Assembly (NCBI RefSeq): GCF_032854445.1 | Contig: NC_088302.1 | Span: 48,886,046 to 48,950,045, forward strand | DNA: 64,000 nucleotides | Direction: 5' to 3' | Source: Liolophura sinensis | Lineage: Eukaryota; Mollusca; Polyplacophora; Chitonida; Chitonidae | Part shown: piece after piece, positions 33,703-44,491 of the stretch | How positions within the stretch are numbered: the first letter of the stretch is position 1 | Layout of the letters: each line of letters starts with the position of its first letter | Notes under the pieces: model-generated | What the model was told of the DNA's origin: nothing | The model's input: the letters and a program-made list of their open reading frames with translations, nothing else | Databases searched by the model: none | Position numbers and translations under genes: made by a program

Positions 33703-36440
33703 CTACAACAACAATAGCAATGGCAGATATTATTATTATATATTACAGTAATAAAAGATGAAATAATAACACAACTTTCCATTTCAAAATTGGCCATAAA
33801 ATATGTGGTCTTGCTGTAACACAGGTGTGTTTTGCATGTTAAGAGAACCCGCTTTATCTTTATAAAATCCTTTTCATTCCTGGCAGACAATAAGCATAAA
33901 ATATACAACAACAGCATGTTCACAGCCGAACGCGTGGTGCCGAGACAACGTCGCTATGTATATGGTGACGGTTTAGTGGCGTTAGGGGCCTTCATGATCG
34001 AGGTGGTTAGCACGCCAGCACGAGGCAATGACCGAGATGTCTCTCACCAATGCGTCGCCCTGAGTTCAAGTCCAGCTCATTCTGGCTTGCTCTCCGGCCT
34101 TATGTTGGTCTACCAGCAACATGCGAATGGTCGTGTGCTGGCCGCCGTCGTATAAGTGAAATATCCCTGAGTACGGCACAAAACACCAATCAAATAAATA
34201 AATTTCGTGGCGTCAGTATTTCAATAGCCGCAAACTACGGTGAAGGAATACAGTCAGTTTCGTCGCAAAATATAAACGCCCACGTCAGCCTGAAGCTGAC
34301 AAATATATAGTTAGGTTTATCTATATCTTAACATTCACAAGTTTACACATACCTCGTCTACGATGGACTCATCGTCATCAAGGAAGTCTTGGAAGCGAAC
34401 TACAGGATCGTGGGCGTCCCAGGCAGCAAACAGAGAACTGCTCTGCTTCTCTACGTCTTTGTACTTGGTAACCGCCATCTGGTATCTGGCCCAGGTAATG
34501 GAACTTTCGTGTCCACGATTTTCCGATAGAGTTTGTTTGGACATACCACCAATCGTAATTCGGTACGATCTAGGTACACCATGTTTGGTTTTGAACTTGT
34601 CGTTGTTAAACAGCATATATTTTGGTTGATCAAAGTTAAATTTATATGCAGCTGTCTTTTCTGTAGTTCGCACATTACTCTGAAAATAAACTTGTTCGTA
34701 TGTCTGGGCAGACTTTAATGTTGAAAATTCGTCATTTGGTGCCGATTCTATTTTGAAATCCAAAGTTTCAAATCTGTTTGAGGTGCCCAGTATATCAACA
34801 TCCACTTTAAAGTTAAATAGGTGATGATGAACATTGCCAACTATGTTGTCGTGAATTTGGAAGCCATACTTATTTTCCGATGGGGAAAAAGCACTGGACA
34901 CGATGTAACCCGTTGATATAGCTTTGACCTCAACAGCTCCATTCTGGTGAAATATGAAGTCGAAAATGTAGTCGTAATTTGCAACAGTTATAATGGATCT
35001 CATGATAAGGACATCATCCATCATTCCTCCGTAGAATGATCCATGGTGTTTCATATATGAATGATGTCTTCGCAAAGGCACGCCTGTAGCTTGCTCAAAT
35101 ATGCAAAAGGCATTTTCATATACTACCGGTTCGGTGGAGTCTTCTGTGAGGTGTCTAGAGGGAATGAAAACGGAGTGCTCTGGACAATCCGTTCCGGGCA
35201 CTAAAGCCCTAGATGCAATGCCAAGACGAGCCATACTGTCCACGTAATCCGCAAACCTTTGTGCGGGATTACTGCCCGAGTAAAAAACTGCTATTTCCTG
35301 CAGACTAATTTCGTACGCAATTCTCTCCCCTTGATACCTTACATCAAACAACATTGGACCTGTTGTAGTAGACATACGATATTCAAACGCCCAGCCCATA
35401 TACTCAACATGTTGTCCTTTGATCGTATAACGCTTTCCATCCGGCTCAACCTGAATTGGACTTCGCAGAGACTTTGTGGGAAAAGACTTGCCACGTTGAT
35501 GCAAACTGGAAAAGTCACCAGCTTCCGGAAAAGTAACCTTGAGTTTTTTGACGTCGTTATTGTTATACGCTGACACAAGTTCATCCATGCTATCGAACAA
35601 TCTTTGGTTGTACCACACTCTTACTAGTTTGTACCCTGAAGAATCCTTGCTGTCTAAGTTAACCATTATCTTGAAATCTAACGGATGTAGAAGGTGATAA
35701 CCAGCATGTTGGTTGATAGAAAACCAAAAATTTCTTGTCACTTTGCCGAAGTTTGACGTTGACACAGTGGTCGGATAAAATGTCAAACATTTCTTTCCAC
35801 AATTCGTGAATGTAGCATCAAAACTTTCCAGCAAAAGTTGCCTCCCTTTTTTTTCTACTTCTCCTATGAATATATTCTCATACACAGCACCAAATTCTAC
35901 AAACGTGATTGGCCTATAAGCAAAAGGCACACAGCCCTTTCCGTTTTTGTACATGATGCTGTGAAATGTTGGAATCGGCAGAGGGCCCACCTCGTATTCT
36001 TGAATACAGGGCACAGCTAAATCTCTTCGGAATATTACTACCTTTGCACGGCGCTCTGGGGCTTCCCCTTTCTTATCCAGATGATTTAGCGTAACTGTTT
36101 TGTTTGGGATGTTTAACTCCACAAGATATATAAAACTTGTGTTCATTCCTGCCAACGTTGCTTTCGCAAGGTGTAGTTCGTTTTGCTGGTGGAGATAAGA
36201 CATCACGGAGCGCAGTTCTGCAGTTGTTAGGTCTGAAAACACCCTCGGGTTGTCCTGTTCGCTGATGTCTATGTTTTCATCACCAGAGGCACAATGTGGG
36301 ATGGCTTTTTCCTCCAGTTCTTTGTGTGAAAGGACCAGAACAACAGCTAGAGCTACTGCCAAACCGACTACCAGAATTCCACAAAGGATACCGCATTCCT
36401 TCCAGCAACCGTGCCGACGTTGTGGATACTCGCTAACCAT
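33400..36440 (-). CDS. Copper amine oxidase gene 3; CDS complement(join(33400..33702,34353..36440)), 796 aa
   Basis: Predicted active type II membrane primary amine oxidase. Tail 1-15 is basic and holds two Cys next to the membrane (C12, C16); the membrane segment is about 16-37. N2 spans about 58-155, N3 about 175-305 with C214/C218, and the catalytic domain runs from about 325 to the end. Catalytic base D401 (YVDS), cofactor tyrosine Y489 (TVANYD), copper ligands H538, H540 and H708 (last exon), Cys pair C419/C446 and RRHHS at 457-461 are present. The donor reads GAG|GTATGT and the acceptor GTTGTAG|GATC, phase 0, with a 650-base intron. The Met at 36440 is preferred over one 13 codons upstream because a strong acceptor (TTTTTTTCCACAG) ends 10 bases before it, so the upstream codons are intronic. 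Gene 4 is its closest relative here. It converges on gene 2, with stops 4.4 kb apart. Confidence 0.95.
33703..34352 (-). other. Intron of amine oxidase gene 3, with an antisense SINE
   Basis: Bounded by GTATGT and TAG on the reverse strand. It carries one copy of the main SINE at about 33980-34202, oriented opposite to the gene. Genes 2 and 4 have no SINE in their introns, so the insertion follows the duplications. Confidence 0.85.
33980..34202 (+). mobile_element. SINE inside the intron of gene 3
   Basis: GCCTTCATGATCGAGGTGGT is a diverged head; CTCACCAATGCGTCGCCCTG, GCTGGCCGCCGTCGTATAAG and ACACCAATCAAATAAATAAA follow. It lies antisense to amine oxidase gene 3 and lacks part of the CCGGGC body. 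Confidence 0.85.
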
Positions 36441-36450
36441 TGTGAATGAT

Positions 36451-36522
36451 CTGTGGAAAAAAACATGACAGTTCATCAAAAGGTATCTTCCTTAATTATC
36501 TCATACTTTTGCATTTAAAGCG

Positions 36523-36553
<31 letters not shown>

Positions 36554-36745
36554 CTAGTTTGCTGGTTTCCCCCATCCACAACCTGAATCATATTTTAAGA
36601 CGTGAATAACAATTGTGCTCAAGACGAAAGAAATAAGCTCTTTTAATGTAAGATTTCTTTACCATATTTACAAATATTTTTCCAGATTTTAAATGTATTT
36701 TACTAACCCCATGCTTATTGTTTATTCTATTCATATTAAAGTATA
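36451..36745. other. Upstream of gene 3: leader intron with long T run
   Basis: An acceptor for gene 3 lies at its lower edge (TTTTTTTCCACAG on the gene strand). A run of about 29 T is at 36523-36551. No upstream exon can be placed. Confidence 0.5.
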
Positions 36746-37017
36746 TTTGATTGATTTATTTACTTGATTGGTGTTTTAAGCCGTACTCAAGAATATTTCA
36801 CTTATACTACGGCGACCAACATTATGGTGGGAGGAAACCGGGCACAGCCCAGGAGAAACCCACGACCATCCGCAGGTTGTTGTAAGACCTTCCCACCTAC
36901 GACCGGAGAGGAAGCGAGCATGAGCTGAACTTGAACTCATAGCGACCGCATTGGTGAGAGACTCCTGGGTCATTACGCTGTGCTAGCGCGCTAACCAACT
37001 GAGCCACGGAGGCCCCC
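36746..37017 (-). mobile_element. Full-length SINE with probable target-site duplication
   Basis: All parts are present: tail complement, AAGAATATTTCACTTATACT, AGGAAACCGGGCACAGCCCA, CATCCGCAGGTTGTTGTAAG, CATTGGTGAGAGACTCCTGG and head complement CAACTGAGCCACGGAGGCCC. TAAAGTATA is found at 36737-36745 and again at 37021-37029. The head complement matches tRNA A- and B-box words. Confidence 0.93.
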
Positions 37018-37067
37018 TACTAAAGTATAAACGAATGGCTTGTCAATGGTCGTCCTAATCTCATGAC

Positions 37068-37134
37068 TGAATCATCATGAGTGAATCATCATGTCTGAAT
37101 CATCATGAGTGAATCATCATGAGTGAATCATCAC
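37068..37134. repeat. 14-bp tandem array, about 5 copies
   Basis: The unit is GAATCATCATGAGT with one GTCT variant. Confidence 0.88.
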
Positions 37135-37335
37135 TACTCAGCATCACATTAACAATACTGTATCTATATGGCGCCGCATAAAATTGGATGCCTTAAACAT
37201 TTAAGACTCATATATTTGTGGCTTCCAACCAACCCACAATCTTTATACATGAAAACTTAATTACTATAAAAATTTTAAGAAATAAACGTTACATATTTAC
37301 ACCTTGGCAAAGTATATAATTTTATTGCACTAAAT

Positions 37336-37463
37336 GTATGTATTTGTTTGATTGGTGTTTTACGTCGTACTCAATAATATTTCACTTATACGACGGCGGC
37401 CAGCATTATGGTGGGAAGAAACCGGGCACAGCCCGGAGAAACCCACGACCGTCCGCAGGTTGC
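37336..37463 (-). mobile_element. SINE, 5' truncated
   Basis: GTTTGATTGGTGTTTTACGT, ACTTATACGACGGCGGCCAG, GAAACCGGGCACAGCCCGG, then CCGTCCGCAGGTTGCT where homology stops. Confidence 0.88.
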
Positions 37464-37639
37464 TATTCCATTAAAGAAAGTATGCATTCAAAGTGAATTA
37501 AACCACATAATGCGGGTACCACTTAGCGTATTATATTGCGATGTAATATTACCAAGTTTTCACGACCGGTGTTCTTTAATGGGCAAATTTGGTCACCTAC
37601 AGCTGACTGGATCCAACCTGTTTTCATATTATGGATAGC

Positions 37640-38085
37640 GTGTCTGGCCTTTAGCATGTCTGTTTCAAGTTGAGTACTCTTTAGTGTAGAACATTGCTTA
37701 TAACAGATTGATCAAAATCAAGCAGCGTAATCTGTTGTCTACATCATTTCTTGCAACAAATCAGTTTAAGAGATGTGTACTCTCGAGAGTAAAATGCTGC
37801 GTCTAGCACACTTCCTTCAAGAGGTGTACCCTCTGGTATGGAACATAACAGACCAGTTCCAAGCTGTAAACTCTCTAGAGTGGAGCATTGTTCATGGCAG
37901 AATAGTTTCAAGCTGTGTACTCTCCAGCGTAGAACATTGCTTGGAACTAACCAGTTTCAAGCTATATACTCTCAAGTGTAAACCAATGCTTATAACTAAC
38001 CATTTTCAAGTGTAGAACGTTGCTTATAAAAGACCAGTTTCAAGTTGTGTACTTTCTATTGTGGAAAAGTGAATTCTAAATTGTC
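37640..38085. repeat. Degenerate ~49-bp minisatellite
   Basis: Units start TTTCAAGCTGTGTACTCTC and continue with GTGTAGAACATTGCTTATAA and CAGACCAG. Three central units are each 49 bases; flanking units are diverged or shortened. Similar words recur at about 39190-39310, suggesting the array was once larger. Confidence 0.75.
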
Positions 38086-38522
38086 CCAGGTGTATCACGT
38101 GAATTCTGTAGTAAAGAAGATAACTCTTGTATACCATGTGTGTACTCTGTTAAGGGGGAACGTTGCCTGTCCATAACATTCCGTTTCTCATCCATGTACT
38201 AGTATTCTGCAATGGCAAGTCTCCCATTTTGAGTAGAGTGATCAAGTGTAAAATCACTGTACATAAAATATTTAAAATATTTCCTGCACAATACAGAATA
38301 AAGACAGCCTGTAATTTAGAGATTTGGAGCTATAGCCTTCCAAGTGACATGTCTGTTCCATGTTATATATTTTTTATTGTGGGAAGTAGTTCGACTGAAC
38401 TTCTAGCTATGTATAGGGAAACTTGGCTCGGCTATGATTTATCAAGCTCAAGCTTGTTTACTTTGTAATGAGGTGCCCTGTGTGCCTATAAGTTAGTCTT
38501 TCAATTGGTCAACTCTGTACAT
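38086..38522. other. Gene-free stretch
   Basis: Nothing I can support beyond weak echoes of the neighbouring 49-bp unit. Confidence 0.4.
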
Positions 38523-38778
38523 TATGGAAGTCAACATCGGACCTTTCATTGCCCGTCTAATACAGGGCGAGGTAGTGAGGTAACGAAGTTGCAAAGCCAG
38601 ATAATGAGGTTGCGACGCGAGGTAGCGAGGTGAGTAACGAAGTAGCGAGGTGGAGTTATATCCTTGTCCCGCTGCTTCGCTATCTCACTGCGGCGCAAAC
38701 TTGCTACCTTGGCCTTTCTAATAAAGGCCTTACAAAGGTTTAGCGAGGCAGCAAGATGTCTTCTACTGGTTTCCATAG
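38523..38778. mobile_element. Foldback (MITE-like) element made of GAGGTAGCGA words
   Basis: The left end reads TATGGAAGTCAACATC, then GACCTTTCATT and TAATACAGGGCGAGGTAG; the right end read in reverse gives TATGGAAACCAG, ACATCTTGCTGCCTCG and ACCTTTGT. The arms hold repeated GAGGTAGCGAGGT and, in inverse form, TGCTTCGCTATCTCACTG. No coding capacity. Ends are approximate and no clear target-site duplication was seen. Confidence 0.6.
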
Positions 38779-38781
38779 TAA

Positions 38782-39028
38782 ATTTATTTATTCATTTGAT
38801 TGGTGTTTTACGACCTACTCAAGAATATTTCACTTATACGACGCAGTCAGCATTATAGTAGGAGGAAAACGGACAAAATCCACGACCATCCGCAGGTTGT
38901 TGGCAGACCTTCCCACGTAAAGTCGGAGGAAGCCAGCACGAGCTGGATTTGAACTCCGCATAGGTAGGAGACTCCTGGGTCATTGCGCCGTGCTGGCTTG
39001 CTAGCCCTCCTCGGCCACGGAGGCCCCG
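38782..39028 (-). mobile_element. Full-length SINE, body partly deleted
   Basis: AATTTATTTATTCATTTGAT, AAGAATATTTCACTTATACG, CCATCCGCAGGTTGTTGGCA and CTCGGCCACGGAGGCCCC. AGTAAAT occurs at both edges (about 38777 and 39032), a possible short duplication. Confidence 0.88.
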
Positions 39029-39876
39029 CCACAGTAAATGGTTTGCCTATTAAATACTAGTACCAAGCAATGAAGTAAATGGTAAATGGTTCACATGCCG
39101 GTTTCCAAGTATGTAATAGGAAAATACGCCGATTTATATAGCTATATACCGGAGAAAATGGCTAATCAGTGGCATGTCTTGTTTGAAGCTTTATAGTCTA
39201 CTCTGTATCAGAGAAAGTAGCTAGTTCATAAAATGACTGTTTCAAACTGAGTACAGTGGTTTTGTACTCTGTACTGGATAAAGTGGCTCTTTCATAACAT
39301 GCGTTTTTCAGTTCAAGCTTTGTGCTCCGCTACTAGAGACACTGACTCGCGCATGATATGCCCGGCTGAGGCTTATTTAAGGATCTAACATTACCAGTTT
39401 CATGCTGTATATACTTAAGATAGAACTAGGACTTCCTAGCCCCTTCAAGCCTCTAGCAGGAGTGTACTCTGTAATCCAGAACTTGACCCGGCTGTAAAGT
39501 AGACGTATCTATCCAAACCTGAGTACTGCTCAGCTATGTAAGGTCTATTTTTCCATCAAGAAGGACTAAGTGCCTTCGATAGCAGGAATGCGTGCGTCTA
39601 TTTTTGGAGGTTCGAATTGGAACAAATAAATTTTCAGTAATCTATGAACAGAGAGGGCACAGTTTTCCAACGAATCAGCCTTCTGCGCCAAAACATTTTA
39701 CACGAAACGAGAGCACAAACGTTGAATACAACATTGACGGCTAAACATCGGTGATGTAGATCTGCATGTTTAAATTTAAGCTAATTAACAACACTTGATT
39801 CGTGGATATATTTCATCACAAACCCGGACTACCTTAGTGTGTGTGTTAATGTCCTCAGCAAATTCTCTTTTCGTAG
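39029..39876. other. Gene-free stretch
   Basis: Contains weak relatives of the 49-bp unit (about 39190-39310). No gene. The region next to the 51-bp array (39785-39876) would be the unique C-terminal end if the reverse frame through that array were real. Confidence 0.4.
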
Positions 39877-40745
39877 AATGGGCAATATGTTGCTTCAGCT
39901 CTGCACGCTTCCATTCCACATAACCATCCATACCATTATGTTGCTTCAGCTCTGCACGCTTCCATTCCACATAACCATCCATACCATTATGTTGCTTCAG
40001 CTCTGCACACTTCCATTCCACATAACCATCCATACCATTAAGTTGCTTCAGCTCTGCACGCTTCCATTCCGTATAACCATCCATACCATTATGTTGCTTC
40101 AGCTCTGCACGCTTCCATTCCACATAACCATCCATACCATTATGTTGCTTCAGCTCTGCACGCTTCCATTCCACATAACCATCCATACCATTATGTTGCT
40201 TCAGCTCTGCACACTTCCATTCCACATAACCATCCATACCATTATGTTTCTTGAGGTCTGCACACTTCCATTCCACATAACCATCCATACCATTATGTTT
40301 CTTGAGGTCTGCACACTTCCATTCCACATAACCATCCATACCATTATGTTTCTTGAGGTATGCACACTTAAATTCCACATAACCATCCATACCATTATGT
40401 TTCTTGAGGTCTGCACACTTTCATTCCACATAACCAGTAACACCATTATGTTGTTCCAGCTCTGAACACTTTTATACCCTATAACCATTCACACCATTAT
40501 GTTGTTCCAGCTCTGCACACTTCCATTCCACATAACCATCCATACAATTATGTTTCTTGAGGTCTGCACACTTTCATTCCACATAACCATTAACACCATT
40601 ATGTTGTTCCAGCTCTGCACACTTTTATACCCTATAACCATTCACACCATTATGTTGTTCCAGCTCTGCACACTTTTATACCCTATAACCTTTCACACCA
40701 TTATGTTTCTTGAGGTCTGTACGCTTCCGTGTTATATAATAATTC
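39877..40745. repeat. 51-bp tandem array, about 17 copies
   Basis: The unit runs from CCATTATGTTGCTTCAGCTC through TGCACGCTTCCATTCCACAT to AACCATCCATA. The step is exactly 51 (17 codons), so frames stay open: reverse 39785-40390 (201 codons, unit NGMDGYVEWKRAELKQH) and forward 39839-40465. Three sub-types sit in blocks: TTGCTTCAGC, TTTCTTGAGG and TTGTTCCAGC. Copies above 40400 carry TGA or TAA in the reverse frame, which argues against coding. Confidence 0.92.
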
Positions 40746-42293
40746 ACACTATTAAGACGTGTGGAATGTAAAATTTAGCTACACTCTTCAGCTTAAGAAT
40801 TTTTGGGTACAGGCTCATCTTTTTGTGGTGTAAATAACTACTTTAAATTTATATTAAATTCATGCCGTTAACTATCACGAAATCCGTCATTTTATTTCTA
40901 CACCAAGAAGTGCAGCTGAAGCTGAGACAGCGTTGACTAGGTTTGGACCAATGGCAGTAAAGGCCGCTATAGGGAATTTTGACGTTTCCAATCATTTTGA
41001 ATTAGACGTTATAGAACTAGGACATCACAGGTCAGCATGTCGTAGTTACCTATAACGTTCAGTATTTATTTTGACTGCTTTTTAAAAAAAACAGCATATT
41101 CATGCATCCGCCTGTTAAAATTCACTGTAGTATATGTGGCTGAGCGTAGAGAAAGAGAAACCAATACTGAGCTGATTATATGTACATTGAGGCTTGGAGA
41201 TTCTGTGTACATATATCCCACTCAGCGAGAACTGGTGAACACCAAACGAACGATGAGGCGTAAATATATCCTCCCTTGCCTGTTCATTCGCTTGCGTTCT
41301 CGTGAATCTTAATACCACGGCATTTTAACACATGTGGCTGCAATTAAAACGGCCATACGTGCCGTGCAGGTTAGTACTCCATGTCAGCCTACTGCTAGCG
41401 CCTATGAACACTGCACAGTGACTATATGAACACACTCAAGAAGCACTTGGCATGAAAAGATACCTTTATCCACTTGTAAAGAAACGAAAACAAACTAAAA
41501 ACAAACTTACCAGCTACAATTCTGGCAAAAGCACGATGATCTTCCACTTCCTCTCTGAATCTTCCGCTTCTCTTGAACAGCCTGATGAGCCAAGGACTGT
41601 ATGTATTAGTGACGTGTCTTCACGTGCATGTGACGTAGATCATTCTGAACTTTGGGACTACCAATGAAGACATAAATACAGCTTACAGTAGGAGAGTAGC
41701 TTTAGTCTGGGGTGTGTTACGGTATGTTCTTTGTGTTGTGTGTATTTTCAGTGAAGAAGCCAACAAGAGCTGTTCAGTTTCACGAAGGGACTGTGCATAT
41801 TCTCCACTGCCTCACCCAGAGGCCTCACTTAGCTCAGTATTCATGTTCTATTGCCTTCGATTACTGTGGAAACACAACTGGCACGGTAAATGCAGAAGAC
41901 GTGGTCTTCATCAAAGAGCGTTCTAGAGTGCATTCATTTTCGGTCACATACGTGTAGTAAATTTGCCCACTTGTCAAAAATGTATGCCAGCATTTCCAAA
42001 CGTTCTGGTTTTGCCACTCCATTCCAAAAACATATATAAAAACCTAGGATGACTATCCTTTTTGAGCCCTTGTTGCTGTAAGTGAAGTTTTTAGTTTTTT
42101 ATACTTTGAATGGATGTATGTATGGTTGGGATTTCGTGTCGTACGTCACAATTATTCAGTCATTTGTAGACAAAGAGTAATTACGTGAGTGAGTGAATGA
42201 CTGCATTGGGTTTAACAGGAGCTAAACCAGTAGACAGCTAAAACAGCTAAAAAAGCAGTAAACAGTAGACAGCTGATCAAACTGTGCAGCTCC
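40746..42293. other. Gene-free stretch
   Basis: Open frames of up to 81 codons (41452-41957) have no recognisable domain. I see no repeat of a known type. Confidence 0.4.
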
Positions 42294-42306
42294 TCATATG
42301 GCAAAA

Positions 42307-42573
42307 GGGGGCCTCCGTGGCTCAGTAGGTCAGCGCCCTAGCGCAGCGTAATGACCCAGGAGCCTCTCACCAATGCAGTCAATGTGAGCTCAAGTCCAGC
42401 TCATGCCGGCTTCCTCTCCGGCCGTACGTGGGAAGGTGTGTTAGCAACCTACAGATGGTCGTGGGTTTCCGCCGGGCTCTGCCCGGTTTCCCCCCACCAT
42501 AATGCTTGCCGCCGTCGTATAAGTGAAATATTCTTGAGTAAGGTGTCAAACACCAATCAAATAAATAAATAAA
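42307..42573 (+). mobile_element. Full-length SINE with target-site duplication
   Basis: Best forward copy: head GCCTCCGTGGCTCAGTAGGT, CCAGGAGCCTCTCACCAATG, AAGTCCAGCTCATGCCGGCT, TTCCGCCGGGCTCTGCCCGG, CGCCGTCGTATAAGTGAAAT and tail ACCAATCAAATAAATAAATA. TCATATGGCAAAA flanks it at 42294-42306 and 42574-42586, a perfect 13-base duplication. Confidence 0.97.
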
Positions 42574-42639
42574 TCATATGGCAAAAAGGAGCACAAACTA
42601 GTGACACCTACGGATTTTGACACGACATAATTTCGTTAT

Positions 42640-42935
42640 TTCGCCTTATTGAACATAAAATGCCATGAACTCTATGGCATTCCTTTACAGTGAAGGGTTT
42701 TCTTTCAGGAAAATTCTATTCTGTGAGTTACGTCAGGCCGTTTGAAAAAGACATGCCCTGCCTCAAACTCGTTAAATCTACCGACTGACAGCCCTATTTG
42801 ACTTTCACTACGGATCTAATAAACGTTCTCAGCGCTTGATGAAGTCCACATTCTATTATCTGTAACCAGGAAAAACAGTCTTATTGTCTCAGACATTGTT
42901 GTGTTTAATATTTGGAAGACAGGCCACGAGGAAGT
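42640..42935 (+). repeat. ~295-bp dispersed repeat, copy A
   Basis: Colinear with 63155-63452: CGCCTTATTGAACATAAAAT, TGTGAGTTACGTCAG, CGACTGACAGCCC, ACGGATCTAATAAACG and TCTCAGACATTGTTGTG in the same order. It ends next to a truncated SINE. Class unknown. Confidence 0.85.
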
Positions 42936-42940
42936 CCGGG

Positions 42941-43059
42941 AAGTCGTGGGTTTCCCCCGGGCTCTGCCCGGCTACCTCCCACCATAATGCTGGCCGCCGT
43001 CGTATAAGTGAAATATTCTTGAGCACGGCGTAAAACACCAATCAAATAAATAAATAAAT
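42941..43059 (+). mobile_element. SINE, 5' truncated
   Basis: It begins in the body (GTCGTGGGTTTCCCCCGGGC) and keeps GGCCGCCGTCGTATAAGTGA and the tail ACACCAATCAAATAAATAAA. Confidence 0.9.
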
Positions 43060-43837
43060 ATAGCTTATTTGGTAACAGGAATCAGTTCAAAACACTTGCC
43101 ATGCAGCCAAGACGCCTGCCACAAAACCCGCCGCTAAATATATGTGCGTATTGGCTCTGTGCTTAATTACCTTAATCCAAAAGAAGCCTGTTAACATCAA
43201 AGAATATGTGTTAATGAGATAAACTGTGCATTTTAACCACACTTCTAACGTTTGACTCAACCATTGATAAAAGTGGCAGTTGAGCTGATTACACGAAGCT
43301 GATCGTTTGAAATGCTGACGTTAAAGGTACAGAAAATTGAATTTAGTTCAATTCTCTTTTGTACATACCAAGGTTGTATTTTATATGCCTTCTTGTTATA
43401 AAATGCAGTAAAGTTATACCAGTCCAGCATAATACAAGGTCCAAAATCGCAAATTGAAAAACAAAGCTACCGCTTTTCAGTAAGCTTACATTTCTTTCCC
43501 TAACAGGCTGAAATGACTTAGTGAGAATTAAAAATTAATAAAAAATAGTTTCTATGCTCTTTGAGGCCACACAGGTTGCATAGGCATACTGTCGCATAAC
43601 TCATTCCAGTCATTCTTATGGTCATGCCTGTCATATATATTGGAAATCTGCGCGTGGCTTGGGAAAATCTGTCAATAACTTCGCCTTTTTTTCTAATGTC
43701 TGGGCCTTGTGTGAGATGGATAACAGTCTTAGGTAACGTATTTTCGAAACATTGGACTTAAGATTTCAAACTAACTCCAATCGGTATTTTTTTTTCGGTA
43801 CATATTTACCTCGCCTGCACTGTTCACAATGTTCACA
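43060..43837. other. Gene-free stretch
   Basis: Nothing supportable; AT-rich single-copy-looking sequence. Confidence 0.4.
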
Positions 43838-44284
43838 GATGCTCTCTTGCTTCGTCATTCACGAGTGTCTATTGAAAATATCGATGACAAACACATGTTT
43901 CGGAGTAAAGCCACAAATTTACATAAAACAGGTAACACACAGATGTCTTCTTGCTACGTCATTCAAGAGTGCCTACAGAAAGTATCGATGGCAAACGCGA
44001 GTTGCGGGGTAAAGCCACAAACTGATAAAAAACAGTTAACACACATATGTCGTCTTACTACGTCATTCACGAGTGCCTACAGAAATTATCGATGGCAAAC
44101 GCGAGTTTCGAGGTAAAGCCACAAACTGATAAAAAAAACAGTTAACACACAGGTATCTTCTTGCTACGTCATTCACGAGTGCCTACGGAAATTATCGATG
44201 GCACACGCGAGTTTCGGGATAAAGCCACAAACTGATAAAAAACAGTTAACACACAGATGTCGTCTTACTACGTCATTCACGAAA
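43838..44284. repeat. 104-bp tandem array, about 4.5 copies
   Basis: TACGTCATTCACGAGTGCCT recurs at 43851, 43955, 44059, 44165 and 44269. Units end GATAAAAAACAGTTAACACA. The first unit is the most diverged. Confidence 0.93.
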
Positions 44285-44387
44285 AAACGTAAAAATCTTG
44301 TCCGCTGACCTGAAAAGTTCAAGTCTTTCTCTTCATTGCAAGCTTTACCATGTAACCATGTGATTAAACTATCAACTTACAACAACG

Positions 44388-44491
44388 GGGTAACCTGCGG
44401 GTGGTGAAGGGTTTCCCCAGGGCTCTGCCCTGTTTCCTCCCATCATAATGTTGGCCGCCGTTGTATAAACACCAATCAAATAAATAAATAC
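44388..44491 (+). mobile_element. SINE, 5' truncated with a 3' deletion
   Basis: It starts at CCTGCGGGTGGTGAAGGGTT, keeps the GGGCTCTGCCCTGTTTCCTC block, then jumps from GCCGCCGTTGTATAA to ACACCAATCAAATAAATAAA, missing the GTGAAATATTC segment. Confidence 0.85.

Noticed and set aside
36440..36479. Upstream Met of gene 3 adding 13 residues
   Set aside because: A strong acceptor (TTTTTTTCCACAG) lies between the two Met codons, and gene 4 starts at the downstream equivalent.
39839..40465. 208-codon forward frame through the 51-bp array (MLLQLCTLPFHITIHTI units)
   Set aside because: A 51-base period keeps frames open by arithmetic; the opposite strand is open as well and flanking units contain stops in the reverse frame.
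41712..41957. 81-codon forward frame with a hydrophobic N-terminus
   Set aside because: The signal-like start is followed by sequence with no known domain; an overlapping frame of similar length is equally open, so chance is likely.
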